Shown piece by piece: positions 16,101 through 26,307 of a DNA stretch of 55,089 bases (position 1 is its first letter; the number at the start of each line of letters is the position of its first letter). The stretch spans positions 1-55,089 of the forward strand of contig JAUZRQ010000071.1 in NCBI GenBank assembly GCA_030950365.1, given 5' to 3'. The notes beneath the pieces are model-generated. The model was given only the letters and a program-made list of their open reading frames with translations. It ran no database searches and was not told where the DNA came from. The stretch is from Candidatus Zhuqueibacterota bacterium (GTDB lineage: Bacteria; Zhuqueibacterota; Zhuqueibacteria; Zhuqueibacterales; Geothermadaptataceae). The translations under genes were made by a program, and so were the position numbers.

Positions 16101-17225
16101 CAGTTTCAGGCTCGATTGCAAAACCTGATCCCCGGGACCGCGTATGAGGCCATGGTGACGGCCGTGGATCGCCATGGCCGCACAACGACCAGCGATACCC
16201 TGCGCTTCCGGACCCTGCCCTATGTGCCGGGCGAGCGCATCGAAGCTGAAGCCATGCAGCGCACCGGGATGGTCGCAACCGCTCCCGGTGATAGCAGCGT
16301 GCTGCTCTCCGCGGACGGCGCGCTAAGGGCGAACGTCGCTTTTCCGGAAGACAGCCTGCTCTGGTTGATCTTGCGCGCCGGCAGCGTTCAGGCGGGAGAT
16401 GTGCCGGTGAACATCCGCGCGGATACCAGTGGGGTTGCGGGCTTTCAAGTCGATACCGAGCCGTTTGGTCTGTTTGGTATCCGCCTTCGCAGCCATCCGG
16501 GGCTGCGTGCGCTTTCGCTGGCCATCGGCGCGGCCCTGGCGCAGGCCGACAGCCTGACCCTGGAAGTGGACTGGCTGTACCTGCAGTCTGCGGCCGACAG
16601 CACCGGCTCATTGCGACCCGCCTTTGTGCAGTTCGCCGTCAGCGACACCGGCGAAACCTTCGCTCGCCTGCGCTGGATCACCTCCACGCTGACGCGCGCG
16701 CAGCTCTACTTGGGAACCGATTCGCTCACTCTAAGGGCCACTGCCCCGGATTCGGCCTTCCGCACCCATTACCGCGTCCTGCTGGACAGCCTGTCGCCGG
16801 GCACCGAGTACCGCGCCGTGGTGGTGGTGGAAGATCGGTTCGGTAAAGTGGCCAGCAGCGACACATTGACATTCCGCACCCCGGGGACGCCTTCCGGAAT
16901 CAGCCCGGATCGCCTGTCCCGAATGGTTCCGGACCGATTCGCGCTGTCGCGGAATTATCCCAATCCCTTTAACCCGGCCACCCGGTTTCGCATCAGCCTG
17001 CCGGAGCCGGGAACCCTCACGCTGCGCATTTTCGACCTGCGCGGCAGGCGCATCCGCGAGCTGTTTCATGGCGAGCTCACCGCGGGCGTGTGGGAAATGA
17101 TGTGGCAGGGCCGTAACGACCGCCGCACTCAGGTGAGCAGCGGTGTGTATCTTTTGCAAGCGGAATTTCACAGCCGTAGCGGCAGGGTTTTCCGCCAGAC
17201 CCGCCGGCTGTTGCTGATGAAATAA
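13182..17225 (+). CDS. Giant secreted cytochrome c / PQQ-type sugar dehydrogenase with FN3, CBM-like and T9SS domains
   Basis: A 1347-residue modular protein. Order: signal peptide (1-30); fibronectin III (about 45-130); cytochrome c with heme motif C147-V-R-C150-H151 and a likely Met ligand in GARMENLP (133-228); Ig-like/putative-Ig domain (about 245-327); a six-bladed propeller like soluble glucose/sorbosone dehydrogenases (336-693; GDGSHPHSAPELDDLRGKI, YAKGFRNPFG, GEDYGWR); FN3 (698-785); then two copies of a carbohydrate-binding-like module opening EAEQMQ / EAEAMQ and closing LEVDWL (790-925, 1020-1140), each followed by FN3; and a T9SS sorting domain (1255-1347; NYPNPFNPATRFRIS, SSGVYLL). 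A cell-surface quinoprotein oxidising sugars and passing electrons to its own heme is likely. GAGGAGAT precedes the ATG. Confidence 0.85.
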   Translation: MAHFRRLYRSFATLSAFLIVGGMKSFAMSSSAPAAMPAADSLTILDFAIENITDTSATLSWKTNLAAQSQVFLWLDTLAVDTLQSAADTTQHTFALTGLWPNRTYTLRVLSFLADGSDTTAVDTAFTTLTGGHVVFENVQTIFDRNCVRCHQGTNAPADLSLKAGQAYDNIVNVPSSEVPQYLRIHPGRRESSYLYIKITYDVPPAGARMENLPQDEIELIGRWIDQGALRNPPPPYMAMQIRTPRLPDGEINIAYGQGVDVWGGLPPYSFSIVSGNLPPGLNLDSGSGYIAGVPSSEGTYDFTLRVSDSQSPAASVEQTYRIIIRNTQNKWSVPDGFEIQPVVTDLHLPVNIAFVPNPGPRPQDPYFYVTLLYGDIVMVQRNFETTLYATDLLNFNPTGEFAGSGELGVTGIVVDPLTGDVFASMVYDSAGQKYGKVVRFHSEDGGRTAATQTAILTAIPAAVSHQVHALTIGPDGKLYLNTGDGSHPHSAPELDDLRGKILRMNLDGSMPPDNPFPGTYIYAKGFRNPFGAAWRPDDGFLYISDNGQKTDDRLVKVYPGEDYGWRLQNPDLTTGAIYLWNPVVSPVEMDFCVNTAFPPQYEGDLFVGWAGIPYLSGQNPVGKKIERFKLDAHGQVIENEIFIEYIGSGRATVVGVAFGPDGLYFTDLFGENGFDYKGRVRGNVYRVRWVSNDSIPPVIQNVQITDITDSSATVLWETSEPARSQVEYGTATGYGQWTPLETNLTTQHRAELRNLLPGTRYHVRIWAWDASSNQGVSDDFDFTTPIDSSYIKFDRMIEAEQMQLIGAAGIVAGDSTVSLLNAGTAEATVQFPADSSYWLVLRARNRRSNNVAVEVRIDSTLLRRFEIDASPFGRFGVRFSASEGAHLVSVHVPASENALDSMEVELDWLRVSSFDGLPDSSQPAIVNLAVADTARTAASVHWTTNRPTLAWLHFGPDTLTRMAMTPDSVYRTQFQARLQNLIPGTAYEAMVTAVDRHGRTTTSDTLRFRTLPYVPGERIEAEAMQRTGMVATAPGDSSVLLSADGALRANVAFPEDSLLWLILRAGSVQAGDVPVNIRADTSGVAGFQVDTEPFGLFGIRLRSHPGLRALSLAIGAALAQADSLTLEVDWLYLQSAADSTGSLRPAFVQFAVSDTGETFARLRWITSTLTRAQLYLGTDSLTLRATAPDSAFRTHYRVLLDSLSPGTEYRAVVVVEDRFGKVASSDTLTFRTPGTPSGISPDRLSRMVPDRFALSRNYPNPFNPATRFRISLPEPGTLTLRIFDLRGRRIRELFHGELTAGVWEMMWQGRNDRRTQVSSGVYLLQAEFHSRSGRVFRQTRRLLLMK

Positions 17226-17245
17226 CCTGATTGCAAAACCCCTTC

Positions 17246-17269
17246 CCCGGCCCAAAAGCTGGCCGGGGA
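17246..17269. terminator. Strong GC hairpin after the T9SS gene
   Basis: CCCCGGCC (17246-17253) and GGCCGGGG (17262-17269) form a perfect eight-pair stem with an eight-base loop, 21 bases after the stop codon. There is no T run, so it may be a processing barrier or a factor-dependent terminator. Confidence 0.45.
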
Positions 17270-17646
17270 TATTCATTGGGGCTGTATTCTCAACGGCTAA
17301 ACATACTGATTGATAGATTCCCCACTAGTCCCTGGATCTCGTCAATCCCCAGGTAGTACCCCACGGTCAACTTCTCCCCCCGTCCTATTCGGTAGCCGTG
17401 CGGCTGCAATTCTCTCTCCGAAAAAGGGAAATTCATTCAGATACATAAAGCGTTATCAAAAGCAAACGATAATTCATTTAGTGAAATGGATTTGCCTTAA
17501 ACATTCGCATTTGAGGAAAACACAATGACCATGACAGTGCCAGCAGTCGATTGCAAGCACTTCCAAAATAAATCCCGTTTTTACATTCCGGCCTGCAGAA
17601 AAAGTCGGGACCCCGTATTGAAAAAGGTTTAAGTACTAATTGAATA
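17270..17646. other. Spacer before the hybrid kinase, nothing recognisable
   Basis: No coding region, repeat family member or clear promoter is visible. A 72-codon open frame at 17310-17528 is AT-rich at its 3' half with no ribosome binding site and is not supported. Confidence 0.5.
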
Positions 17647-20600
17647 ATGATGAAAATCCTAATGAAACGCAGCTTCCATTCGGTAGCGGATATCAATATT
17701 ATACGCGTGGCTCTAAAAGGGCTCGCTATATGTCTGGTAGTTGTTTTTACCGCCGAAAGCGCGATTATGCTGGCGCTGTCCGCACTGGCCATCAATTTGA
17801 ATAGTGTGTTGGCCGCCTTTCTGGATTCGTTTTTGCTGGCTTTGTTGCTTTCCCCCTTCGGGTGGTGGTTATTCCGCAAAATAAAAAAGCAACAGATCGA
17901 AATCCAGAACCATCGCAACCGTTATTTTTCCCTCATCAACCACCTGCCCGATGGACTCATCACCATTACCCGCAACGGCATCATTGAATCCATTAATCCT
18001 GCTGTCGAACAAATGTTTGGCTATGCTCGCCAGGAACTCATCGGCCAAAATATCAAGATACTCATACCGAAACAGTTTCTTGCCCGGCATGAAGCTCGTC
18101 TGAAGGCTTACCGGCCAGGCCAATCATCACGTATCATCGGCCATGGAAACGAAATATTTGGCCGGAAGAAGAACGGCGAGATATTTCCATTGTACCTGGC
18201 GGTCGGAGAAATAGGAACCCATAGCGAAAATAAATTTATCGGTCTTCTTCGGGATATCTCTGAAGAACGGAATCGCCGCCAGGCCCTCGAAGCCACCAAT
18301 CTGGTGCTGAAACAATTATTCGAAATTAGCGCCTCTAAAGAGCTAGATATCCCGACGCAACTCAATATCCTCCTGCACCTTGGGTGTCAGACGTTCGAAA
18401 TGAGCCATGGCATCGTCAGTCGGATTGAACAAGACTCCCAACGCGTGGAATACATTGAAGGGATGAATCCGCCATTGGCCCCAGGCCAAATGTTACCATT
18501 GAACGCTCTCCCCTGCGCGGCATCCACCAACCGCAATCAGGCCCGCGCCTGCAACCATGTTTCGCAACAGGCCGAACACTCGCCAACCGTTGGCAATATG
18601 CACATCGAGGCATACATAGGCGCTCCTATCTATGTTGACGGCAAACTGTACGGTAGTTTGAATTTCATTTCCGAATGTCCACGTAAGCGACCTTTTCAAG
18701 AACACGAACTGGCGATTGTGACGCTACTGGCGCAATGGATCGGCAGTCAACTGGCCTATTTGAATTATGAGACGCAACTCACGCGCCAGAACACCCTGTT
18801 TCAGGCCATCTTCCACGATACTCCAGAAGCCATGGTGTTTGCCAATCCAGAAGGCGAAATCACCATGGTGAATCCCGCATTCACACAAATTTTCGGCTAC
18901 GAACCGGAGGAGGTCAAAGGTCAGCACCCGGCCATCCTGTTGGCCAATCCCGATGAATACCGGGACCTGCGAAAAGCATACTTCCACCCTGACCAGGCGA
19001 CCAACCGCAGCCTTTTCGAATCCCAGTACCGCCGTAAAAACGGCGATACCTTTCCCGGCGAAACCGTTCCCAGCATCATTCGCACACCAGACGGCGATTT
19101 GCTGGGATTTTTTGCCCTCATCCAGGATATCAGCGAACGCAAATGGGCCGAAGAACAGCTGCGTTCCTATGCTCAAAGACAGTCGCTGCATGTAGAGCAC
19201 ACGCCGCTCGGCGTCGTTGAATGGGATATCAATTTCCGGGTAGTGGAATGGAATCCGGCTGCGGAGCGCATCTTTGGCTTTACCAAGGAGGAAGCGGTTG
19301 GCAGGCACGCGGCCGAGCTCATTGTTCCGGAATCGGTGCGCCCGCATGTGGACCGAATCTGGCAGGCGCTGATTTCTCAAAAGGGCGGCCGATATAGCAC
19401 CAATGAAAATGTCACCAAAGATGGCCGCATCATCCTGTGTGAATGGTACAACACCACCTTGATTGATGAAAATGGCCAGGTCATCGGTGTTATTTCGCTG
19501 GTACAAGATATTACTGAAAAGAAACTGGCCGAGGAAAAACTCAAAACCTCACACCAACGGCTATGGACCCTGATCAATAATTTACAAGATGGCATTCTGG
19601 TGGAAGATGCCGAGCACCGGGTGCTTTTCGCCAACAAAGCGTTTTTCGATTTGTTTGCCATTAGCATTCCCCCCGAAGAGATTATCGGGCAACGGTGCTG
19701 TAAGGGGGTCGATGCCATTATCCAACTGTTCCCGGACAAAATCGAATTCAAAAACCGCCTTTCTGAAATCACTCGGGCGCGTGAGCGGGTGCTGCACGAA
19801 ATCCTCTATTTGAAAGATGGTCGCATTTTTGAGCGCGATTACGTGCCCATCATCGTGGATGACACTTTTCAGGGCCAGCTCTGGTGCTACAGAGATATCA
19901 CCCAACGCAAACGCGCCGAAGAACGGCTACGGGTGCAGGCAACCGCTCTGGATGCTGCCGCTAACAGCATCATGCTCACCGCTCGCGATGGCACCATTCT
20001 CTGGGTGAATCAGGCGTTCGCCGAAATCACGGGCTATACGGCCGAAGAGGCCATCGGCCGCAAGCCCAACATTTTGCGTTCCGGCAAACACTCCAAAGAG
20101 TTTTATCAGGAGCTCTGGCATACCATCACCGCAGGCAAAGTCTGGCGCGGTGAAATCATCAATAAGCACAAAGACGGCCACTTCTACTACATTGAAGCCA
20201 CCATTACCCCGGTGAAGGACGAGAACGGCGAAATCACCCATTTTGTGGGCATTTCGCAGGACATTACCCAGCGCAAGCGAACTGAGGAACATCTGGCCAA
20301 TACCTTGAAGCGGCTGCAAAACCTTCTCGATGCCGCCTCAGAAGTGGCGATCATTTCCACCGATCCGAACGGCACAATCACGATCTTCAACACCGGCGCC
20401 GAACGCATTTTTGGCTTTCCGTCCGACGAGGTGGTGAAACGCAAATCGATCCTCGATTTGTTCGATGCCATGGAAATCCGTTCGCGCGCTAAGGAGTTGA
20501 GCGTAAAGTACCAAGAAAAAATTGAAGGTTTTGGCGTATTCACCACGGTACCACTACGCGAAGGCTACGAGAAACGCCGCTGGGTGTGCACCACCCTTCG

Positions 20601-23600
20601 GGGCGATCGCCGCGTCCTCGAAGTGGTGACCACTCCACAAATCGACGCCCGCAGCGAATTAACCGGATTCTTGCTGATCTGCGTGGATATCACCGAACAT
20701 AAAATTGCCGAGGACCGGCTCGCACAAAGTCTAACCGAACTACAAAAGGCCAAAGCTTCCCTCGAAGTTTCTAACAACGAACTCGAGCGGTTCAATCGCG
20801 CCATGATCGGACGGGAACAACGGATTATCGAGCTTAAACGCGAAATCAACGAAATGCGCGGAAAACTGGGCCTAGCACCTCTATACAATACTCCCAAAAC
20901 TGACAAAACGGACGTCGAAAGCGATAAGCACCTTGTGAAAACGCAAAATGAAGCCACAATTCTGGCAGCCACGCTGCAGGCCCCACAGGTCATCCGGACC
21001 AATCCCGAGCTCGAAAAACGCGAACTCGACATCGCTTTCATTCCCATTATCTGCGCCGCCCCTCTGCTATATGCACACAGCCGCGGCTACTTTGCCCGCA
21101 ACGGGCTGGAGGTGAACCTGATTCCGGCCAGCGGCTGGAGCGGGGTGAAAGAGCTGCTGCTGTATGACCACACAGATGCCGCCCACGTGCTGGCGCCCAT
21201 GCCGTTGGCGGCCACTCTCGGCATTGACGGCCACAAGCGGCAGGTCCGCCTGGCTGCGATTCAAAACGTCAACGGCCAGGCGCTGACCCTGGCTAAGAAA
21301 TACCGTGATATTCAGTCGGTAAAGGATATGCGTGGTTTTCGGTTCGGGATTCCGTACAAGTTTTCCATGCATGGTTATCTGCTGTGTCAGTTCCTGGCTG
21401 ATCACGGCCTGGATCCGATGAATGACGTGCGCATCATCGAAGTTGCACCGCCGCGCATGCCATACTATCTTCAAAAAGGTTGGATCGATGGATATTTTGC
21501 ACCCGAGCCCTTCAATCAAATTGCGGTGTACCGTGGCATCGGCTTCATTTATCTGTTATCGAAAGATATCTGGGATCAACATCCATGTTGCGGTTTTTCG
21601 TTCACGCAAGACTTTTACAGAAACTATCCCAAAACTGTGAGGGCATTGCTCAAAAGCCTGCTACAAGCGCAATATGAACTGCATCATGCCGATGCGGCCA
21701 AGCGCTATGACATTGCTACCACTCTGTCCATGCCGGATTATTTGAACCTGAATGAAATCGAGCCTATTGCCCAGGCATTGTCCGGTCACTTCCCGGATGG
21801 CCGCGGCGGGCTGCACAATGTGCCAAACCGCGTCGATTTTCTGCCGCATTTGCATCGCGAGCACGGCATCTGGATGTTGTCGCAAATGCAGCGCTGGAAT
21901 CAGTTGCCCAAACGCATCGATTATCAGCGTGTGGTAAAAAAGGTGTTTCTGGCCGGAACTCGCATGCTGGCACGCGAGGTTAGCTTCGAAAATGCCAGGC
22001 AGACGCGCGTCACCCTGCCCGGTGATTGCAACCCGGCAACGCCGTTTGAAACCATGCTAAAACAGCCATTTTGCGCCTTCAATCCGGAAGTATCGAATCC
22101 GAAGCCGGCTCGTTCGCTCAAATCCTGGCGAGAACGGCTGAACCGGATCATTCATTATCTGGCTGCGGCAGCTGGCGGAATCCAGCAGGAGGAGTTGGAA
22201 ATCTCTGGCGACGACGAAATCGGACGGCTTGAGGAAATCATCAACGAATTATTGCGAAATTTGCGATATTCGGCGCAGGCCCTACAGGAGCAAAAGGAGT
22301 ACATGGAGCAGGAGATCGCCCGGCGCACCGAAGCACTGATGGAAAGCCGTAAGGCCGCCCTGAGTTTACTGGAGGATGCCCAGGCGGCCACCCAGGCCAA
22401 AAGCCAATTTCTGGCCAACATGAGCCACGAAATCCGTACCCCAATGAACGGCGTTATCGGGATGACCGACCTATTACTGGAAACCGACCTCACGTCGGAA
22501 CAACGCGAGTTCGCCGAAATCATCAAAAAATCCGCCGAAGCGTTGCTCGATCTTATCAACGACATCCTGGATCTATCGAAAATCGAAGCCGGTAAGCTGG
22601 ACCTGGAAAACATCGAATTCGACCTGCGCGCTACCCTCGATGACATCATGGAAACCCTGGCGATTCGCGCCTATCAGAAGGACCTCGAGCTGGCCTGCCT
22701 GGTGGAACCGGATGTGCCGCGCTATCTCAAGGGCGATCCCAGCCGCCTGAGGCAGATTCTGTTGAACTTGCTCGGCAATGCCATCAAATTCACCTCCAGA
22801 GGACACGTTACGCTGTTCGTCAAAAAACAGGAAGAAGAAGCGCAAAATGTGCGGCTTCATTTCGCCATCAAGGATACCGGCATCGGTATTCCACAGGACA
22901 AACTGAACTCTATCTTCACCGCATTCTCACAGGCGGATGCCTCCACCACGCGCCATTATGGCGGCACCGGTCTGGGCCTGGCGATTGCGAAACAACTGGT
23001 GGAGATGATGGGCGGACAAATTGGCGTCGAAAGTGAAGAAGGCAAAGGCTCGACTTTCTGGTTTACGGCGCAATTCGCAAAACAGGAACACGTACCGCAA
23101 TCTGCCAACCTGCCGCTGGGTGATATTTCTGGCCAGCGCATCCTGATCGTGGATGACAACAAAATCAACCGCCGGGTGCTGCGCTACATGCTGGAATCCT
23201 GGCACTGCCGTCCGGAAGAGGCTTCGGATGCGGAGACAGCTCTGCAAATGCTGAAGCAGGCGAAAAAGGAAGGCGATCCGTTTCGCATTGCCATTCTGGA
23301 TATGCATATGCCAGGCATGGATGGCGAAACCCTCGGAAAAAAAATCAAATCCGATCCCGATCTATGGGATACCACAATGGTGATGTTGACTTCGGTGGGG
23401 CACCGCGGCGATGCCATACGGTTCGAGGAAATCGGGTTTTCTGCTTACCTCATTAAACCGATTCGGTATTCCAAACTCCTGGAATGCCTTTCCATCGTCA
23501 TGGGCAAACAATCGGCCAAAGGTGACGCCCCTCACAAGATAGTGACCCAATACACGGTAAATGAAGTCCGCAGGAGCGGGAAAAAGACCGCTCGCATTCT

Positions 23601-24042
23601 CCTGGCCGAGGATAATCTGGTGAATCAGCGCGTGGCTGCCAAATTGCTGGAAAAGGCCGGATACGAGGTAGATATCGCCAACAATGGCCATGAGGCGGTG
23701 GAAGCAGTGTTTCAGAACCGGTATGATGTCGTGCTAATGGATTGCCAGATGCCGGGCATGGACGGGTTCGAGGCGACGCAGGCCATCCGCGAGCGCGAGC
23801 CCGAAGGCCAGCGCATTCCCATCATCGCGCTCACCGCCAACGCCATGAAAGGCGACCGCGAGCGCTGCCTCGAGGTGGGGATGGATGACTACCTCAGCAA
23901 GCCGGTGAAAAAGGAAGAATTGTATTCCATCATCGAAAAATGGCTCAACGCTGAGCGGGAGATTCCAGAAGTTCGTGTAATCGATGATTTCCCACCGATT
24001 CATGAACCCGAATCGAAGCCGGCCAATAAAGACGATCGGTAA
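17647..24042 (+). CDS. Hybrid sensor histidine kinase with GAF, six PAS, an NrtA/NasS-like domain and two receivers
   Basis: A 2131-residue signalling protein. Order: two membrane helices (about 18-75); PAS (92-210); GAF (219-385); five more PAS domains (from about 382, 511, 637, 765 and 888), most ending in 'DIT.RK.AE'-type linkers; coiled coil (1015-1085); a periplasmic-binding-protein-like domain of the NrtA/CmpA/NMT1 family (1127-1455; [37 protein letters not shown]-like core, [14 protein letters not shown]); HAMP-like helices (1490-1580); HisKA with H1594 in [11 protein letters not shown]; HATPase (N-box near 1705); receivers with phospho-acceptors D1885 (AILDMHMPG) and D2032 (VLMDCQMPG). 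There is no HPt domain. With only N-terminal membrane helices, the binding domain should be cytoplasmic, as in the nitrate sensor NasS. AAAAAGG precedes the ATG. It is convergent with the 24062-28074 operon. Confidence 0.88.
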   Translation: MMKILMKRSFHSVADINIIRVALKGLAICLVVVFTAESAIMLALSALAINLNSVLAAFLDSFLLALLLSPFGWWLFRKIKKQQIEIQNHRNRYFSLINHLPDGLITITRNGIIESINPAVEQMFGYARQELIGQNIKILIPKQFLARHEARLKAYRPGQSSRIIGHGNEIFGRKKNGEIFPLYLAVGEIGTHSENKFIGLLRDISEERNRRQALEATNLVLKQLFEISASKELDIPTQLNILLHLGCQTFEMSHGIVSRIEQDSQRVEYIEGMNPPLAPGQMLPLNALPCAASTNRNQARACNHVSQQAEHSPTVGNMHIEAYIGAPIYVDGKLYGSLNFISECPRKRPFQEHELAIVTLLAQWIGSQLAYLNYETQLTRQNTLFQAIFHDTPEAMVFANPEGEITMVNPAFTQIFGYEPEEVKGQHPAILLANPDEYRDLRKAYFHPDQATNRSLFESQYRRKNGDTFPGETVPSIIRTPDGDLLGFFALIQDISERKWAEEQLRSYAQRQSLHVEHTPLGVVEWDINFRVVEWNPAAERIFGFTKEEAVGRHAAELIVPESVRPHVDRIWQALISQKGGRYSTNENVTKDGRIILCEWYNTTLIDENGQVIGVISLVQDITEKKLAEEKLKTSHQRLWTLINNLQDGILVEDAEHRVLFANKAFFDLFAISIPPEEIIGQRCCKGVDAIIQLFPDKIEFKNRLSEITRARERVLHEILYLKDGRIFERDYVPIIVDDTFQGQLWCYRDITQRKRAEERLRVQATALDAAANSIMLTARDGTILWVNQAFAEITGYTAEEAIGRKPNILRSGKHSKEFYQELWHTITAGKVWRGEIINKHKDGHFYYIEATITPVKDENGEITHFVGISQDITQRKRTEEHLANTLKRLQNLLDAASEVAIISTDPNGTITIFNTGAERIFGFPSDEVVKRKSILDLFDAMEIRSRAKELSVKYQEKIEGFGVFTTVPLREGYEKRRWVCTTLRGDRRVLEVVTTPQIDARSELTGFLLICVDITEHKIAEDRLAQSLTELQKAKASLEVSNNELERFNRAMIGREQRIIELKREINEMRGKLGLAPLYNTPKTDKTDVESDKHLVKTQNEATILAATLQAPQVIRTNPELEKRELDIAFIPIICAAPLLYAHSRGYFARNGLEVNLIPASGWSGVKELLLYDHTDAAHVLAPMPLAATLGIDGHKRQVRLAAIQNVNGQALTLAKKYRDIQSVKDMRGFRFGIPYKFSMHGYLLCQFLADHGLDPMNDVRIIEVAPPRMPYYLQKGWIDGYFAPEPFNQIAVYRGIGFIYLLSKDIWDQHPCCGFSFTQDFYRNYPKTVRALLKSLLQAQYELHHADAAKRYDIATTLSMPDYLNLNEIEPIAQALSGHFPDGRGGLHNVPNRVDFLPHLHREHGIWMLSQMQRWNQLPKRIDYQRVVKKVFLAGTRMLAREVSFENARQTRVTLPGDCNPATPFETMLKQPFCAFNPEVSNPKPARSLKSWRERLNRIIHYLAAAAGGIQQEELEISGDDEIGRLEEIINELLRNLRYSAQALQEQKEYMEQEIARRTEALMESRKAALSLLEDAQAATQAKSQFLANMSHEIRTPMNGVIGMTDLLLETDLTSEQREFAEIIKKSAEALLDLINDILDLSKIEAGKLDLENIEFDLRATLDDIMETLAIRAYQKDLELACLVEPDVPRYLKGDPSRLRQILLNLLGNAIKFTSRGHVTLFVKKQEEEAQNVRLHFAIKDTGIGIPQDKLNSIFTAFSQADASTTRHYGGTGLGLAIAKQLVEMMGGQIGVESEEGKGSTFWFTAQFAKQEHVPQSANLPLGDISGQRILIVDDNKINRRVLRYMLESWHCRPEEASDAETALQMLKQAKKEGDPFRIAILDMHMPGMDGETLGKKIKSDPDLWDTTMVMLTSVGHRGDAIRFEEIGFSAYLIKPIRYSKLLECLSIVMGKQSAKGDAPHKIVTQYTVNEVRRSGKKTARILLAEDNLVNQRVAAKLLEKAGYEVDIANNGHEAVEAVFQNRYDVVLMDCQMPGMDGFEATQAIREREPEGQRIPIIALTANAMKGDRERCLEVGMDDYLSKPVKKEELYSIIEKWLNAEREIPEVRVIDDFPPIHEPESKPANKDDR

Positions 24043-24061
24043 CAATCTGTTCCAATAGGCT

Positions 24062-25024
24062 TCACTTTCGTTTCAGGCGCAAATACACATAACCAACGCC
24101 GCGCATATTAACGTTATCACGCACGGCCTCGCAGCGACCAAGCCAGTACGGCATGCCCAGCAATCGGATTTCCTGGCCATCGAAGGTGGGTTTGAGCATA
24201 ATCAAATCATCCTCTTCGTCGGCGGCGATGCGCCAGTACATGGCAAGTTTACCGCTGCCCATGGGCGAGGCCAGCACGGTATCGGCCCATGCCCGGAATT
24301 TGTGCGTCAGCAGAATATCCCCATTGGGTGCCGAACGCACAAGCGTGTTAATGGCCGGGAACGTCTGGCTGTGATACACCACCACGTCGGATCCATCCTG
24401 AAAATGAATTGCGAACATGTCGCTTGCCGCATTTTTCTCGGGACTGTCCCCCCATTCGTGTTGAAAAATGCCGAATCCGGAAAGCACATGCTGCTGATGT
24501 CCCCGCCGCATCACCGCCAGCACCGTGCCCCGCGGGATGAGATACAGACGTACGTATTTGCCGGCGCCCACCGCCACCTGTCCAAGATCAATCGGCATTT
24601 TCGCCGGCGTGAAAGCCAGGCTCAATATCAGGTCTTTGATGTTCAGCTCGAATTTATACGGCCCGCCAGCCGGATCGCGCTCGAGCACATTTTTGCCGTA
24701 TTTTTCATACAACCGGCCTTTCGTGTGTTTGGCACGACTGATCAGCGGAGGCTTGATTTTCCGGTAGGTCGTCGCGGTTTTGCGGGATTCATCGGCCACC
24801 ACGGCATAAACCGCGCTGGCCTTGAAGCCCGCCACTTTGCCGCTCAGAAAAAACACGGCAACCCCGAACCGGCTGCTATCTTCGGCTGTCAGGTGGGTTA
24901 GCAACGTCCAGCCTTCAAAATCGACGCCGTCATGTTTGCCATCATCGCGTGGGAACTGCAGTTCCTGGGCGGATAGCGACGCCGCCAGAATCAGCCACAG
25001 TAGCGTACCGCTCGATATTTGCAA
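24062..25024 (-). CDS. AttH/CrtC-like (lipocalin-type) exported protein
   Basis: A 320-residue protein with a signal peptide (LLWLILAASLSAQE). The remaining sequence has the pattern of the AttH / carotenoid 1,2-hydratase fold, two linked lipocalin-like barrels: an opening FPRDDGKHDGVDFEGW and FGVAVFFLSG, a central SDMFAIHFQDGSDVVVY strand pair, and a closing MPYWLGRCEAV...GVGYVYLRL. The family's usual EWWY start is changed to EGWT, so catalytic activity is not assured. It is last in a four-gene minus-strand run, 72 bases after the barrel gene. Its substrate is unknown. Confidence 0.6.
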   Translation of the reverse strand: MQISSGTLLWLILAASLSAQELQFPRDDGKHDGVDFEGWTLLTHLTAEDSSRFGVAVFFLSGKVAGFKASAVYAVVADESRKTATTYRKIKPPLISRAKHTKGRLYEKYGKNVLERDPAGGPYKFELNIKDLILSLAFTPAKMPIDLGQVAVGAGKYVRLYLIPRGTVLAVMRRGHQQHVLSGFGIFQHEWGDSPEKNAASDMFAIHFQDGSDVVVYHSQTFPAINTLVRSAPNGDILLTHKFRAWADTVLASPMGSGKLAMYWRIAADEEDDLIMLKPTFDGQEIRLLGMPYWLGRCEAVRDNVNMRGVGYVYLRLKRK

Positions 25025-25096
25025 AAGCTATCTCCTTCGTTAGGCTTGCCACTCCCCTGCCGGAGTCGGCGCCCCGGCAGGGTGTCGCCTCATCCC

Positions 25097-26287
25097 TCAA
25101 TTGATGTAACCGTGTTCCAGATTCAGTAGCGAATCCCGGTCATCGAACTGGTCGTTCCACAACTGATCAATCGCAAACACCAGCGAGAACTGGATACGCG
25201 TTTCTGTTTCGCCAAACAGGTACTGCAGATCGCCATTGAATTTCTGCAGGGTGTATTGCACACCGACGTCAAAATTGTCGCCGAGCCGGTAAAAGGCATT
25301 GATGATGCCGAGCCACTGGAACGTGTTCTGCGCCAACTCGGGAAAAGATTTGTACCCCACCGTCAGCGATATTTGCGCCGTGGGGCGTTCCAATTTACGG
25401 TAAAGATACCGCAACGCCGTTGTACTGGCCAGCGACCGGGCCAGGGTCATGCTGGTAAAATCGGTGATTCGATCCACGCCGCTCAGGCCCAGGTTTAAAA
25501 TCGATTGGTGTCGCACGTCCCAGAAATGCACCGGATCCGGCCGGATGTTCAGAATGGCCGAGAAGGTGATGTTTTTCAGTACCTCATCATAGCCGCCATA
25601 GGCCGCGCGGTTGGTCAGGAAGTTGTTGAAACCGATGCCGATTTGGTTGAGAATGGGACGGTTCCAGCGCTGACTTTCCGGCACCCGGTACTGCAGCGAT
25701 ACGCCGATGGCATTGAGACTGAAATCCGTTTCCGCCGTCGCCGGGGGCAGCGGTGTTTTGGTGAAATGTTCGCCATGCAAACGCAGCCAGACGCGCTGCC
25801 CGAACACATGCGCGTATTCCATCACGTTGCCGTACTGGTGGTCTTCGGTATTTTCCCCGGAAGAAAACGGATTTAGCACATCGGTGTAAAAAATGGCGTC
25901 GTCATCACGCAGGGTCGGGAATTCAATCAGGGCGCTGCGAACCCGCGACCGACCTATTTTCAGAATGTTGGACTTATCTTCCAATTTTACAAAAATCTGG
26001 TGATAAAACACCTGCCCCAGATCCGAATCGGCATCCGGGAACTGAAAGCCGACTACCAATTGGCCACGGTACCGGCCATACAGTTTTTGTTTGAAGCCCA
26101 GCAGCACGGCTGTGTCGGAAAAATCGTTCACCGCCGAGGCCGTCGCATGAGCCGCGCGATCCACATTAAACGAAACCACGCCCCGCGTCGCAAGCTGGAT
26201 CTCCGGACTGACCTGCGCCAGGCCATCCGAAGCCGCAATGACAAACGCGGCAAAAAGCCACACAAACATCCATTTATACCGTTTCAT
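25097..26287 (-). CDS. Outer-membrane beta-barrel (porin-like) protein
   Basis: A 396-residue protein with a signal peptide (FVWLFAAFVIAASDGLAQ). The rest is built from alternating amphipathic strands with aromatic ends, such as YRGQLVVGFQFPDAD, HQIFVKLEDKSNILKIGRSRV and TRIQFSLVFAI. The pattern and the L-E-F-x-T-L-R-D 'aligned along a plane' segment (SALIEFPTLRDDDAIFY) suit an outer-membrane porin-like barrel of 14-16 strands. It lies 20 bases after the multicopper oxidase gene, so the two are co-transcribed. A role in metal or substrate passage is possible but not shown. Confidence 0.6.
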   Translation of the reverse strand: MKRYKWMFVWLFAAFVIAASDGLAQVSPEIQLATRGVVSFNVDRAAHATASAVNDFSDTAVLLGFKQKLYGRYRGQLVVGFQFPDADSDLGQVFYHQIFVKLEDKSNILKIGRSRVRSALIEFPTLRDDDAIFYTDVLNPFSSGENTEDHQYGNVMEYAHVFGQRVWLRLHGEHFTKTPLPPATAETDFSLNAIGVSLQYRVPESQRWNRPILNQIGIGFNNFLTNRAAYGGYDEVLKNITFSAILNIRPDPVHFWDVRHQSILNLGLSGVDRITDFTSMTLARSLASTTALRYLYRKLERPTAQISLTVGYKSFPELAQNTFQWLGIINAFYRLGDNFDVGVQYTLQKFNGDLQYLFGETETRIQFSLVFAIDQLWNDQFDDRDSLLNLEHGYIN

Positions 26288-26307
26288 GGTTTAGGTCTCC
26301 CTCAGAT

